DNA of 64,000 nucleotides from Pseudomonadota bacterium (lineage in GTDB: Bacteria > Pseudomonadota > Gammaproteobacteria > Burkholderiales > Burkholderiaceae_C), in contig JAFEEF010000063.1 of assembly GCA_018241265.1 (NCBI GenBank), forward strand, positions 1 to 64,000, given 5' to 3'. Both the position numbers and the translations under genes were made by a program. Below are positions 36,777 through 44,827 of this stretch, piece after piece. Each line of letters begins with the position of its first letter. Within the stretch, counting starts at the first letter, position 1. Under the pieces are notes generated by a model. That model was given only the letters and a program-made list of their open reading frames with translations, did no database searches and was not told where the DNA came from.

Positions 36777-37586
36777 ATGCCCCCCCGCCGACGACCGATG
36801 CGCGGTGCTTGCTCGGCCCTGCTGCTGCTCGCCGCGACGGCGGCCTCGGCCGAGCGCTGCGACCGGCAGCACGACGTGATCGCGCTCGATCCCGGCCACA
36901 CGACCGCGCAACCCGGTGCGATCAGCGCGCGCGGCGTGCCGGAGGTGCGCTTCAACCGCGAACTCGCGAAGCGCACCGCCGAGGCCTTGAAGGCCGCCGG
37001 CTTCGACCGCGTGTTCATCACCAGCGACCTGCGCGACGACCTCGGCCTGGCCGAACGTGCCGCGCTGGCCGCCCGGCGCGGGGCGCGACTCCTGCTGTCG
37101 CTGCACCACGATTCGGTGCAGCCGCGCTATCTGTCGTCGTGGTCCGTCAACGGTTCTACACAGTGGTACAGCGACCGTTACAGCGGTTACTCGCTGTTCG
37201 TTTCGGAGCGCAACCGTAACGCGCAGGACAGCCTGGAGCTGGCCGGCCAGATCGGCAGCGAACTGCGCCGTCGCTGCCTCGTGCCGACGCGCCACCATGC
37301 CGAGGCCGTCCCGGGCGAAGGGCGCGAGCTGATCGATGCGGCACGCGGCATCTACCGCTACGACGAGCTCGTCGTGTTGCAGGAAGCGCCCATGCCGGCC
37401 GTGCTGTTCGAGGCCGGGCTGATCGTCAACCGCGCCGATGAGCTGGTGCTGCAGAGCCCCGAGCGCCAACGCCTCGTCGCGCAGGCGCTGACCACGGCGA
37501 TCGTGCGCTATTGCGGCCACGAAGCGCTGCCGCAGGATGCGCCGATCTGTGACGGCGACCCGGGCGGACCGCCGGTATCTCGTTAA
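36777..37586 (+). CDS. N-acetylmuramoyl-L-alanine amidase (Amidase_3 type), exported
   Basis: This 269-residue zinc amidase cleaves the amide between lactyl and stem peptide in cell-wall murein. The signal peptide ends near TAASA-E. Zinc ligands are visible as His in LDPGHT, Glu in EVRFNRE and His in LSLHHDS; the catalytic Glu is in AVLFEAGLI. ATG 36798 is an alternative start with a simpler signal. It lies between the taurine regulator and a dehydrogenase gene but has no evident link to taurine. Confidence 0.85.
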   Translation: MPPRRRPMRGACSALLLLAATAASAERCDRQHDVIALDPGHTTAQPGAISARGVPEVRFNRELAKRTAEALKAAGFDRVFITSDLRDDLGLAERAALAARRGARLLLSLHHDSVQPRYLSSWSVNGSTQWYSDRYSGYSLFVSERNRNAQDSLELAGQIGSELRRRCLVPTRHHAEAVPGEGRELIDAARGIYRYDELVVLQEAPMPAVLFEAGLIVNRADELVLQSPERQRLVAQALTTAIVRYCGHEALPQDAPICDGDPGGPPVSR

Positions 37587-37620
37587 CAACTCCCCGCGCG
37601 CCCATCGTTATCCTGGGACG

Positions 37621-38466
37621 ATGGTCTCCGCAGCTCAACGCCCGCTCGCCGGTCGGGTGGCGCTCGTCACCGGCGCCAACACCGGTATCGGCCGCGTCAC
37701 CGCACGCGAACTCGCGGCACGCGGCGCGCACGTCTTCATGGCCTGCCGCTCGGCGGAGCGCGCCCAACCGGTCATCGCCGAGATTCGCGCGGCCGGCGGC
37801 ACGGTCGACTACCTCGCACTCGACCTCGGCGACTTCGCTTCGGTGCGGGCCTGTGCCGAGAGCTTCCTCGCGCGCGACCTGCCGCTGCATCTGCTGATCA
37901 ACAACGCCGGCCTCGCCGGTGCGCGCGGCTTCACGCCGTCGGGCTTCGAGCTGGCCTTCGGCACCAACCATGCCGGCCATTTCCTGCTGACGCGGCTGCT
38001 GCTCGATGCGGTGCGGCGTGCCGCGCCGGCGCGCATCGTCACGGTGGCGAGCGACGGCCACTACCACGCGCCGGGCATCGACTGGGACGCGGTGCGCAAG
38101 CCGACGCGCACGCGCAGCGGCATGCGGGAGTACACGATCTCCAAGCTCGCCAACGTGCTGTTCAGCGCCGAGTTGTCGCGGCGGCTCGACGGCAGCGGCG
38201 TCACGACGCATGCGCTGCATCCCGGCCTCGTGGCCTCCGACGTCTGGCGCTTCGTACCGCGGATGCTGCGCGACCTGATCAAGCTCGCGATGATCTCGCC
38301 CGAGCAAGGCGCGCAGACCACGCTGTACTGCGCGACGTCGGGCGAGACCGCGGGGCAGACCGGCCTGTACTGCGACCGCGGCAAGATCAGGAAGCCGAGC
38401 CGCCTCGCGCAGGATCGGGCGCTCGCCGCCGAGCTGTGGCGGCGCAGCGAGGAGTGGGCGACCTAG
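37621..38466 (+). CDS. Short-chain dehydrogenase (retinol dehydrogenase/WWOX-like)
   Basis: This 281-residue NAD(P)-dependent oxidoreductase has the cofactor motif TGANTGIG (residues 18-25), NNAG, and catalytic Ser in VASDGH with YTISK (YxxxK). The long loop between Ser and Tyr (HAPGIDWDAV) places it in the retinol-dehydrogenase-like subgroup, often annotated in bacteria without a known substrate. It starts 34 bases after the amidase gene. A GC-rich imperfect inverted repeat lies in the downstream gap, about 38474-38525. Confidence 0.82.
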   Translation: MVSAAQRPLAGRVALVTGANTGIGRVTARELAARGAHVFMACRSAERAQPVIAEIRAAGGTVDYLALDLGDFASVRACAESFLARDLPLHLLINNAGLAGARGFTPSGFELAFGTNHAGHFLLTRLLLDAVRRAAPARIVTVASDGHYHAPGIDWDAVRKPTRTRSGMREYTISKLANVLFSAELSRRLDGSGVTTHALHPGLVASDVWRFVPRMLRDLIKLAMISPEQGAQTTLYCATSGETAGQTGLYCDRGKIRKPSRLAQDRALAAELWRRSEEWAT

Positions 38467-38603
38467 GCAGCCCTGGGCAGCCGGTCGCGCGCCGAACGCC
38501 GGCGCGCACGAGCCGGCTGGCTTGCCCGAATCCACGGCTCTGGATCTTTCGTCGCCCGGTCGGCGCGCATAGCCTCGCGGACATCACATCAACGAGGACT
38601 GCG

Positions 38604-39008
38604 ATGAGCGCCACGACTGCCGGTGTCGGCGTCGCCATGCTCGAAGCCTTCAGCGATGCGTGGAACCGCCACGACATCGACGGACTGATGCGCTTCATGA
38701 GCGACGACTGCGTGTTCCAGACCGCCGCCGGGCCGGATGCCTGCGGCACGCGCCACGTCGGCCGCGACGCGGTGCGCAAGGCGTTCGCGGCCGCCTGGGA
38801 GGCCGTGCCCGATGCGCAGTGGCGCAACGGCAGGCACTTCGTCCACGGCGATCACGGCACGTCGATGTGGACGTTCACCGGCACCGCATCCGACGGCAGC
38901 CGCATCGAGGTCGACGGCATCGATGTCTTCGAGTTCCGCGACGGCAAGATCAGCCTGAAGAACGTGTTCCGCAAGGCGCGGCCCAACCTGCCCGCCGCGG
39001 CGCGCTGA
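38604..39008 (+). CDS. tauX: SnoaL/NTF2-like protein, probable taurine dehydrogenase small subunit
   Basis: This 134-residue cytoplasmic protein has the NTF2-like cone fold signature (AFSDAWNRHDIDGLMRFMSDD, DAVRKAFAAAWEAVPD, DGIDVFEFRDGKI). By my recollection of the family, TauX subunits of taurine dehydrogenase are small proteins of this kind and stand directly before tauY. Here the next gene, 18 bases on, is a tauY-like flavoenzyme. GAGGA precedes the ATG. Without that neighbour it would only be called SnoaL-like. Confidence 0.7.
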   Translation: MSATTAGVGVAMLEAFSDAWNRHDIDGLMRFMSDDCVFQTAAGPDACGTRHVGRDAVRKAFAAAWEAVPDAQWRNGRHFVHGDHGTSMWTFTGTASDGSRIEVDGIDVFEFRDGKISLKNVFRKARPNLPAAAR

Positions 39009-39026
39009 ACGGAGGTGACCGACCCC

Positions 39027-40478
39027 ATGGCCGCTTCCGCCTTGATCGAACGCACGACCGCGCCGCTGCCCGCGGAACGCCGCTACGACCCGCGCTACGA
39101 CCCGCTGGTCGCGCCCGACCCCGGTGCCGGGCGCGCCTATGCGCCGACCTACTGGGTCGCGAGCGCCGGCACGCCGCCCGACGACGACGGTCCGATCCGA
39201 CGCGACATCGACGTCGACGTCGCGATCATCGGCTCGGGCTCGACCGGGCTGTCGACCGCGCTGTATCTGGCGCAGGAGCACGGCGTGCAGGCCGCCGTGC
39301 TCGAAGCCAACCAGGCTGCCTGGGGCTGCTCGAGCCGCAGCGGCGGGCAGGGCCAGAACGCGAGCGGCCGCCTCAAGCGCGGCCAGTGGATCGCGCGCTG
39401 GGGCCTCGACGTCGCGAAGAAGCTGGATGCCGAGATCCGCGCCGGCTTCGACAACTTCCGCACGCTGACGCAGCGCATGCCGTGCGACGCCTACGAAGGC
39501 GGCCATCTCTACCTCGCGCACCGGCCGACCAAGCTCGCCTACCTCGCCGACGAGGCGCGCGTGATGCGCGACACCTTCGGCTATCGCGCGCGCATGCTCA
39601 CCATGGACGAGGTGCGGCGCGACTACTGCGACGAGCGCGAGGCGGTCGGCGCGATGCACGAAGCCGAGGGCATCGGCGTCCATCCGCTGAAGCTGTCGTT
39701 CGGATTGATGCGGGAAGCGCGCGCGCTCGGCGCGCGCATCCATCCGGCCAGCCCCGTGCAAGGCTGGCACAGCGCAGGCGGCGTGCACCACCTGCGCACG
39801 CCGGGCGGCACGGTGCGCGCGCGGCGCGTCGCGATATGCACCGGCGGCTACACCGGACAGCAGCTCAGCCCGCTGACGAAGAACCGCATCATGCCGGTGC
39901 TGTCGAACTCGCTCGCGACGCGCGTGCTGACGCCGGCGGAGCTCGCCGCCTGCGGCCTGGACAAGCGCGCATCGAACACCTTCATGACCGACACGCGCAC
40001 CTTGCGCTTCTACTACCGGCTGCTGCCCGACGGGCGCCTGCAGATGGGCAGCCGCAGCTCGGTGACCGGCGCGGACGCCGAGGACCCGGCGCACCTGAAG
40101 CTGCTCACCGATGCGATCGCGCGCAAGTTCCCGCCGCTCGCCGGCATCCCGATCGAGCACTCGTGGTGGGGCTGGGTCGACATGAGCCACGACATGATGC
40201 CGCGCATCGTGCAGCCCGATCCGGCCGCGAGCATCTGGTATGCGCTCGGCTACGGCGGCAACGGCGTGTCGTTCTCGACCTGGGCCGGCAAGCGGCTCGC
40301 GCAGCGCATCGTCGGCGCGGATCGCGACCGCGCGGTCTTCGAGCTGCCGATCTACGCGGCACCGCTCGAGTACCCGAACGTCATGAACGCGGTGCGCTCG
40401 GAGCTGTTCGCGCCGTTCCGTCGGCTCGGCCAGCGCGCGCTGTACAAGTGGTACTGGCTGCGCGACGAGAAGTTCTGA
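39027..40478 (+). CDS. tauY: FAD-dependent oxidoreductase, probable taurine dehydrogenase large subunit
   Basis: This 483-residue DAO-family flavoprotein has a dinucleotide motif, VAIIGSGSTGLSTALYLA (about residues 66-83), and the typical N-terminal extension YDPRYDPLVAPDPG with YAPTYWVASAG. SSRSGGQGQN follows. The C-terminal FAD site is YALGYGGNGVSFSTWAGK. TauXY oxidises taurine to sulfoacetaldehyde and ammonia, feeding electrons to cytochrome c. Context (tauABC, MocR regulator, tauX) supports this over gamma-glutamylputrescine oxidase or D-amino-acid dehydrogenase. GGAGG lies 11 bases before ATG 39027; GTG 39015 would overlap that site. Confidence 0.75.
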   Translation: MAASALIERTTAPLPAERRYDPRYDPLVAPDPGAGRAYAPTYWVASAGTPPDDDGPIRRDIDVDVAIIGSGSTGLSTALYLAQEHGVQAAVLEANQAAWGCSSRSGGQGQNASGRLKRGQWIARWGLDVAKKLDAEIRAGFDNFRTLTQRMPCDAYEGGHLYLAHRPTKLAYLADEARVMRDTFGYRARMLTMDEVRRDYCDEREAVGAMHEAEGIGVHPLKLSFGLMREARALGARIHPASPVQGWHSAGGVHHLRTPGGTVRARRVAICTGGYTGQQLSPLTKNRIMPVLSNSLATRVLTPAELAACGLDKRASNTFMTDTRTLRFYYRLLPDGRLQMGSRSSVTGADAEDPAHLKLLTDAIARKFPPLAGIPIEHSWWGWVDMSHDMMPRIVQPDPAASIWYALGYGGNGVSFSTWAGKRLAQRIVGADRDRAVFELPIYAAPLEYPNVMNAVRSELFAPFRRLGQRALYKWYWLRDEKF

Positions 40479-40491
40479 CCGCGGCGCCTGC

Positions 40492-40773
40492 TCACGCGGC
40501 CCCGGTGCCGCGCTCGAGCAGATAGAGCGCCTGCCGAAACCGCGGCCCCGACAGCGCATCGGCGATCGCCGCATCGGCGACGCCACGGGTCCGCAATCGG
40601 GCGACCGAGGCCATCAGTTCCTGCAACGCCGACAGCGCGCCGGGCTGCCGGCAGGCGCACTCGACGACGTCGCGCGGTATGCCCTCGGCACGCGCGGCAG
40701 CGCTGGCGGCGTCGAGCAGGCATCGATCGAGTTGCGCCCTGGCGCTGCTGCGTTCGGGCTGGGAGGGCTGCAT
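40492..40773 (-). CDS. Small hypothetical protein
   Basis: This is a 93-residue predicted helical, soluble protein with two Cys (VVECACRQPG). No family recognised. It converges on tauY. Upstream at 40804-40810 there is CTAGACT, the same box as in copies A and B, but without the 40-bp operator. No good ribosome site. Confidence 0.5.
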   Translation of the reverse strand: MQPSQPERSSARAQLDRCLLDAASAAARAEGIPRDVVECACRQPGALSALQELMASVARLRTRGVADAAIADALSGPRFRQALYLLERGTGAA

Positions 40774-40976
40774 GGTGTGTCGGCCGGCGGTCGGGTCGCA
40801 AGAAGTCTAGTTCGTGACGGCGGACGAAGAGGCGGTGTCGCAATCGCGCATCCTCACATTTGTGGATTGCTTCGAGGCCTGAATTGCGGATGAGGGCGAT
40901 CCGGATCGGTGCGCACGGCTGCATAACGGCAGGCTCATAGAATCGCGCCATTGCCAACCCATAGGTCGACGCCTAC

Positions 40977-41498
40977 TTGGATCGAACCCCATCCCGGCTG
41001 CGGAACAGCGGCCCGGCTTCCGGCGACGAAGCCGACACGCTCGCATCGCTCTTCTCGGCGCCGCGCCAGGCGACGGTCGTTTTCAAGCGGCGGCGCAGCG
41101 TCGGTACTGCCGACGGCAGCGCCGGCGAGCCGTCGAACGCGGCCGCATCCGAGGCCGCTTCGGTGCCCCGAGCGCCGAAGGTATTCCGAACCCTGAGCGC
41201 CCTGTCGTCCGCAGCGGCGCCGGCGACGAGCCCGTCAGGGACGCCGGCCGAACCGCCGAAGGTCTCGCGGCGACGCAGATCGGACTTGCGCGCCCCGCGG
41301 CTGATCAGCCACGTCATCGTCGAGCCATCGAAGCCGGAGCCCGAGCAGGCCGGTTTCTCGCCCAGGCACCGGATCCTCGTCGACCTTGCTGGGGTGTCCG
41401 AGCGCGCAGCCCTCTACGAATCGGTATGCGGCGCGCTCGACGACGTCCAGTCGACCTTGGACGTTGCACATCTCGCGCGGGGGTTCGAGCTGCCCTAG
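40977..41498 (+). CDS. Hypothetical basic, Ala/Ser-rich protein
   Basis: This is a 173-codon frame with strong G/C third-position bias, suggesting a real gene, but it starts only at TTG 40977 and has no clear ribosome site. It contains recurring basic patches (VVFKRRRSVG, KVFRTLSAL, KVSRRRRSDLRAP) in a low-complexity, probably disordered sequence. The more ordered C-terminus has ILVDLAGVSERAALYESVCGALDDVQ. No function can be assigned. Confidence 0.4.
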   Translation: MDRTPSRLRNSGPASGDEADTLASLFSAPRQATVVFKRRRSVGTADGSAGEPSNAAASEAASVPRAPKVFRTLSALSSAAAPATSPSGTPAEPPKVSRRRRSDLRAPRLISHVIVEPSKPEPEQAGFSPRHRILVDLAGVSERAALYESVCGALDDVQSTLDVAHLARGFELP

Positions 41499-41519
41499 CG
41501 CAGCGCTCGGCACGCCGCA

Positions 41520-41831
41520 CTAGCGCGTCGGCAGGCGCTCGAATCCCTGGAGCCCTGCCGGTTCGAGCGCTGCGGTTTCGACCGAATCGACGCGCGCGTA
41601 CCGCACGCCATCGCGCAACCAGGCGAGCATCTGCGCCAGCACATCGGGCGCACCCTGCAGCAGCAATTCGACCGAGCCGTCGACGCGGTTGCACACCCAA
41701 CCCCGGATGCCGAGGATGTGCGCGCGGCGCACGCAGGCATCGCGATAGCCCACACCCTGCACGCGCCCGCGCACGCGGACCTGCAGCGCCTGGGCGGAGG
41801 CGCCGTGGGAGGTTACGCGATCCGTCGACAC
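41520..41831 (-). CDS. acyP: Acylphosphatase
   Basis: This 103-residue enzyme hydrolyses acyl phosphates. The signature GRVQGVGYRDAC (residues 22-33) supplies the catalytic Arg, and the catalytic Asn is in GWVCNRVDGSVE. Length is about 10 residues above the usual 90-95. GTG 41831 is the only start that keeps the fold. It lies seven bases after the OsmC gene, probably in one unit. Confidence 0.85.
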   Translation of the reverse strand: MSTDRVTSHGASAQALQVRVRGRVQGVGYRDACVRRAHILGIRGWVCNRVDGSVELLLQGAPDVLAQMLAWLRDGVRYARVDSVETAALEPAGLQGFERLPTR

Positions 41832-41838
41832 TCCGGAT

Positions 41839-42351
41839 TCAGCGCGGGCGGCGCCGATGCGTCACCGCGAGCGCCGGCGGACGCGCCAGCGTCTGGTAGA
41901 CGACGCAATAGCGCTCGGTGAGGCGCAGCAAGGTCGCGATCTCGTCGTCGGACGCATCGGTGTCGAGATCGATCGAGAGCCGGATCGCCCGGAAGCCGAC
42001 CGGCGCGTCTTTCGCGACGCCGAGCGTGCCGCGGAAGTCGAGGTCGCCTTCGGCCTGCAGCGTCGCATCGCGCAGCACGATGCCGAACGCGGTCGCGACC
42101 GCGTTCAACGTCACGCCGGCGCAGGCGACCAGCGCCTCGAGCAGCATGTCGCCGGAACAGGCCGCAAGCCCCGTGCCGCCGGTGGCAGGATGCAGCCCCG
42201 CGGTGACGAGCGCCTTGCCGGTCTCGACCTTGCAGCTCACGCCCTCGCCGAGCCGGCCCTGCGCGCGCAGCGTGATCAGCGCGGCGTCGGGCGCCTCGCG
42301 GTAGCGGTCCTTCAACGGAGCCTGGATCGAGCGCAGCTCGTCGGAGTTCAT
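41839..42351 (-). CDS. OsmC family protein
   Basis: This is a 170-residue OsmC/Ohr-fold protein. These act as thiol peroxidases or redox carriers. The two Cys that define the family are present in GLAACSGDMLLEALVACAGVTLNAVA. An AAGGA ribosome site precedes ATG 42351. Neighbours are acyP downstream and a GFA gene 16 bases upstream, all leftward. Substrate not predictable. Confidence 0.8.
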   Translation of the reverse strand: MNSDELRSIQAPLKDRYREAPDAALITLRAQGRLGEGVSCKVETGKALVTAGLHPATGGTGLAACSGDMLLEALVACAGVTLNAVATAFGIVLRDATLQAEGDLDFRGTLGVAKDAPVGFRAIRLSIDLDTDASDDEIATLLRLTERYCVVYQTLARPPALAVTHRRRPR

Positions 42352-42367
42352 GTGGCTTCCTTTGATC

Positions 42368-42757
42368 CTATGAATGCCGCAGGTGCGGGTCCGTGGGTTC
42401 CCAGGCCAGCTTGTATTCGAGCCAGACCTCGCGGGTCGGCGCATAGCGCTCGGGCTCGTCGAGCGAGACCGTCGTCACGTCGATCGACTCGGGATACTTG
42501 TCGGTGATGTAGGTCAGCGGGCTGCCGCACTGCGCGCAGAAGGTCCGCGTGACCGGCGGCGACGAGCTGAACGACGCCGGCGTGCCGGCGGTGAACGCGA
42601 ATTGCGCGCGGTCGACGGTGATCCAGGCGACCGACGGCGCCGCGCTGGCGCGCCGGCAGGTACGGCAATGGCAGATCAGCGAGGTCTGCGGCGGCGCGCC
42701 GATCGCATAGCGCACCGCGCCGCACAGGCAGCCGCCTTCGATGGTGTTGCCGGGCAT
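42368..42757 (-). CDS. GFA family (glutathione-dependent formaldehyde-activating type) zinc protein
   Basis: This 129-residue protein has all zinc-binding Cys groups of the GFA fold: GCLCGAVRY, CHCRTCRR and FCAQCGSPL. Founder members speed the addition of formaldehyde to glutathione, but most family members have unknown substrates. A link to alcohol oxidation at 26268-28028 is conceivable and unproven. GAGGAG lies six bases before the ATG. It is divergent from the metallophosphoesterase operon. Confidence 0.82.
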   Translation of the reverse strand: MPGNTIEGGCLCGAVRYAIGAPPQTSLICHCRTCRRASAAPSVAWITVDRAQFAFTAGTPASFSSSPPVTRTFCAQCGSPLTYITDKYPESIDVTTVSLDEPERYAPTREVWLEYKLAWEPTDPHLRHS

Positions 42758-42937
42758 GGCTCGCTCCTCGTCGTCTCGGATGGCCGAGGTTGTAGCGCAC
42801 CCGGACCGCCGTGGCGCAAATCCGTGGAATAGAACTTCGGCCGGCCCGGTATGACATGGCCAGGAGCGTGCGCATCGGGCCGGCACGCCTTCCCTCTCCT
42901 TCCAGCTCCTGCCTCCGGCCCGGCGAAAGTCCCTACC

Positions 42938-43828
42938 GTGATCGACCGCCGCTCCTTCCTCGCGCTCGCCGCCGCCGGCGGCGGCGCCGTCTTCGCGTCC
43001 GCCCTGCCCGGCTGCGCTTCCGTCGGCAGCGCCGGCGCCGCCAGCGACGATTTCTACTTCGTGCAGCTCTCCGATTCGCACTGGGGCTTCCAGGGTCCCG
43101 AGAACCCCGACGCGAAGGTCACGCTGCGCAAGGCGGTCGCGAGCGTCAACGCGCTGACCATCCAGCCGGATTTCATCATCTTCACCGGCGACCTCACGCA
43201 CACCACCGACGACCCGGCCGAGCGGCGCCGCCGCATGACCGAGTTCAAGAGCATCGTCGCCGACCTGAAGGTGAAGAACGTGCGCTTCATGCCGGGCGAG
43301 CACGACGCGTCGCTCGACCGCGGCACGGCCTACCAGGAGCTGTTCGGGCCGACGCACTACAGCTTCGACCACAAGGGCGTGCACTTCATCGCGGTCGACA
43401 ACGTCTCCGACCCCGGCGCGCGCATCGGCGACGAGCAGCTCGCGTGGATGAAGGCCGACCTCGCCAAGATCGACAAGAAGGCGCCGATCGTCGTGCTGAC
43501 GCACCGGCCGCTGTTCGACCTCGTGCCGAAGTGGGACTGGGCGACGCGCGACGGCGCGCAGGCGATCGACATCCTGATGCCGTACGAGCACGTCACGGTG
43601 TTCTACGGCCACATCCATCAGGAGAACCACCACATGACGGCGCACATCGCGCACCACGCGGCCAAGTCGCTGATCTTCCCGCTGCCCGCGCCGGGCTCGC
43701 AGGAGAAGCGCACGCCGCTGCCGTGGGATGCCGGCGCGCCCTACAAGGGACTCGGCTTCCGCGAAGTGAAGGCCGATCCGGACGAGAACGACTACCAGCT
43801 CGACGAGAGGCCGGTGGTGCGCGCATGA
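42938..43828 (+). CDS. Exported metallophosphoesterase (Tat signal)
   Basis: This is a 296-residue calcineurin-like phosphoesterase. GTG 42938 gives a twin-arginine signal (DRRSFLALAAAGGGAV) and then a Cys at ALPGCAS. Metal motifs are LSDSHW, FTGDLTH, VLTHRPLF and GHIHQENHH. The usual GNHD/E motif reads GEHD here (about residue 120), so one metal ligand or the catalytic site is altered. It overlaps the next gene by ATGA and begins a four-gene operon with a CuA-like protein, sigma factor and anti-sigma factor. Natural substrate unknown. Confidence 0.83.
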   Translation: MIDRRSFLALAAAGGGAVFASALPGCASVGSAGAASDDFYFVQLSDSHWGFQGPENPDAKVTLRKAVASVNALTIQPDFIIFTGDLTHTTDDPAERRRRMTEFKSIVADLKVKNVRFMPGEHDASLDRGTAYQELFGPTHYSFDHKGVHFIAVDNVSDPGARIGDEQLAWMKADLAKIDKKAPIVVLTHRPLFDLVPKWDWATRDGAQAIDILMPYEHVTVFYGHIHQENHHMTAHIAHHAAKSLIFPLPAPGSQEKRTPLPWDAGAPYKGLGFREVKADPDENDYQLDERPVVRA

Positions 43829-44214
43829 AGCTCGACGTACCCCGACTGCCGCGCCGCGTCGCGCTGAAGATCGGCGCCGGCCTGCTGCTCGACGCGGCGG
43901 CGGCCGCCGCGTTCGTCAGCCTGCGCGCGCATGCCGACGAAGGCCGCGTGATCCCGGTCGAGGCGCGCCGCTTCAAGTACACGCCGAGCGAGATCCGTCT
44001 GAAGAAGGGCGAGACCGTGACGCTCGCGTTCACCGCGATCGACTTCGTGCACGGCTTCTCGGCGCCCGACTTCGGCGTGCGCAGCGACCTGCTGCCCGGC
44101 CGCATCACCAACGTCACGATCACCGCGAAGGCCCCCGGCCGCTACACCTTCCTGTGCGACAACTTCTGCGGCGATCACCACGAGGACATGAACGGAACGT
44201 TCATCGTGGAGTAG
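43825..44214 (+). CDS. Periplasmic CuA-type cupredoxin
   Basis: This 129-residue protein has one N-terminal membrane segment or signal (residues 13-33). The single cupredoxin domain carries a complete CuA set: His76 (FVHGF), Cys111, Cys115, His119 and Met122. The spacing is exactly that of cytochrome oxidase subunit II (C-x3-C-x3-H-x2-M). It lacks the two-helix hairpin of true oxidase subunits. Role may be electron transfer or copper delivery for the neighbouring exported enzyme. The stop codon lies inside a tandem repeat (44194-44237). Confidence 0.83.
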   Translation: MKLDVPRLPRRVALKIGAGLLLDAAAAAAFVSLRAHADEGRVIPVEARRFKYTPSEIRLKKGETVTLAFTAIDFVHGFSAPDFGVRSDLLPGRITNVTITAKAPGRYTFLCDNFCGDHHEDMNGTFIVE

Positions 44215-44237
44215 CGGAACGTTCATCGTGGAGTAGC
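44194..44237 (+). repeat. Perfect 22-bp tandem duplication across a stop codon
   Basis: GGAACGTTCATCGTGGAGTAGC occurs at 44194-44215 and again, identical and adjacent, at 44216-44237. The first copy encodes the end of the cupredoxin gene (GTFIVE, stop TAG); the second is non-coding. Perfect identity suggests a recent slip. Confidence 0.95.
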
Positions 44238-44297
44238 CTAAGCGCCGCACGCGGATCGAACGCACATCGACACACGACCGAGCAGCGAGCAACCTCC

Positions 44298-44822
44298 GTG
44301 GCTGGCCCGAACGACTTCGATACCCTGGTGCTGCCGCATCTGGATGCGGCCTACAACCTCGCGCGCTGGCTGGTGCGCGACGATCACGTCGCCGAGGACA
44401 TGGTGCAGGACGCGTTCATCAAGGCCTTCCGCTACTTCGCCGGCTTTCGCGGCGGCCCGGCGCGGCCGTGGCTGCTCGGCATCGTGCGCAACACCTGCTT
44501 CACCTGGCTCGAAGAGCAGCGCAGCCGTCCCGGCCAGGTGGCGCTCGACGACGCGCTGCTCGACACCCTGGCCGACGACGGCTCGCAGCACGGCGCCGAC
44601 CCGTCCGTGCTCGCCGACGGCCGCCAGCTCGGCACGCTGGTCGACGCGGCGATCCGCGCGCTCGCGCCGCCGTTCCGCGAAGTCGTCGTGCTGCGCGAGA
44701 TCGAAGGACTGGACTATGCCGAGATCGCGCAGGTCGCCGGCATACCGATAGGCACCGTGATGTCGCGGCTGTCGCGGGCGCGTGCGCATCTGCGCGGCGC
44801 GCTTGCCGGCGTGGGAGGTTGA
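44298..44822 (+). CDS. ECF-type RNA polymerase sigma factor
   Basis: This 174-residue sigma factor has region 2 at about residues 10-75 (AYNLARWLVRDDHVAEDMVQDAFIKAFRYF) and region 4 at 115-170 (REVVVLREIEGLDYAEIAQVAGIPIGTVMSRLSRAR). GTG 44298 is the likely start, with no strong ribosome site. The anti-sigma gene follows after five bases. Target promoters probably include its own operon. Confidence 0.87.
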   Translation: MAGPNDFDTLVLPHLDAAYNLARWLVRDDHVAEDMVQDAFIKAFRYFAGFRGGPARPWLLGIVRNTCFTWLEEQRSRPGQVALDDALLDTLADDGSQHGADPSVLADGRQLGTLVDAAIRALAPPFREVVVLREIEGLDYAEIAQVAGIPIGTVMSRLSRARAHLRGALAGVGG

Positions 44823-44827
44823 AGGAC

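Noticed and set aside
38467-38603. Terminator after the SDR gene
   Set aside because: There is an imperfect GC-rich inverted repeat but no T tract on either strand.
40801-40860. A fourth copy of the shared promoter upstream of 40492-40773
   Set aside because: CTAGACTTCTT is present, but nothing like the 40-bp element lies 20 bases upstream of it.
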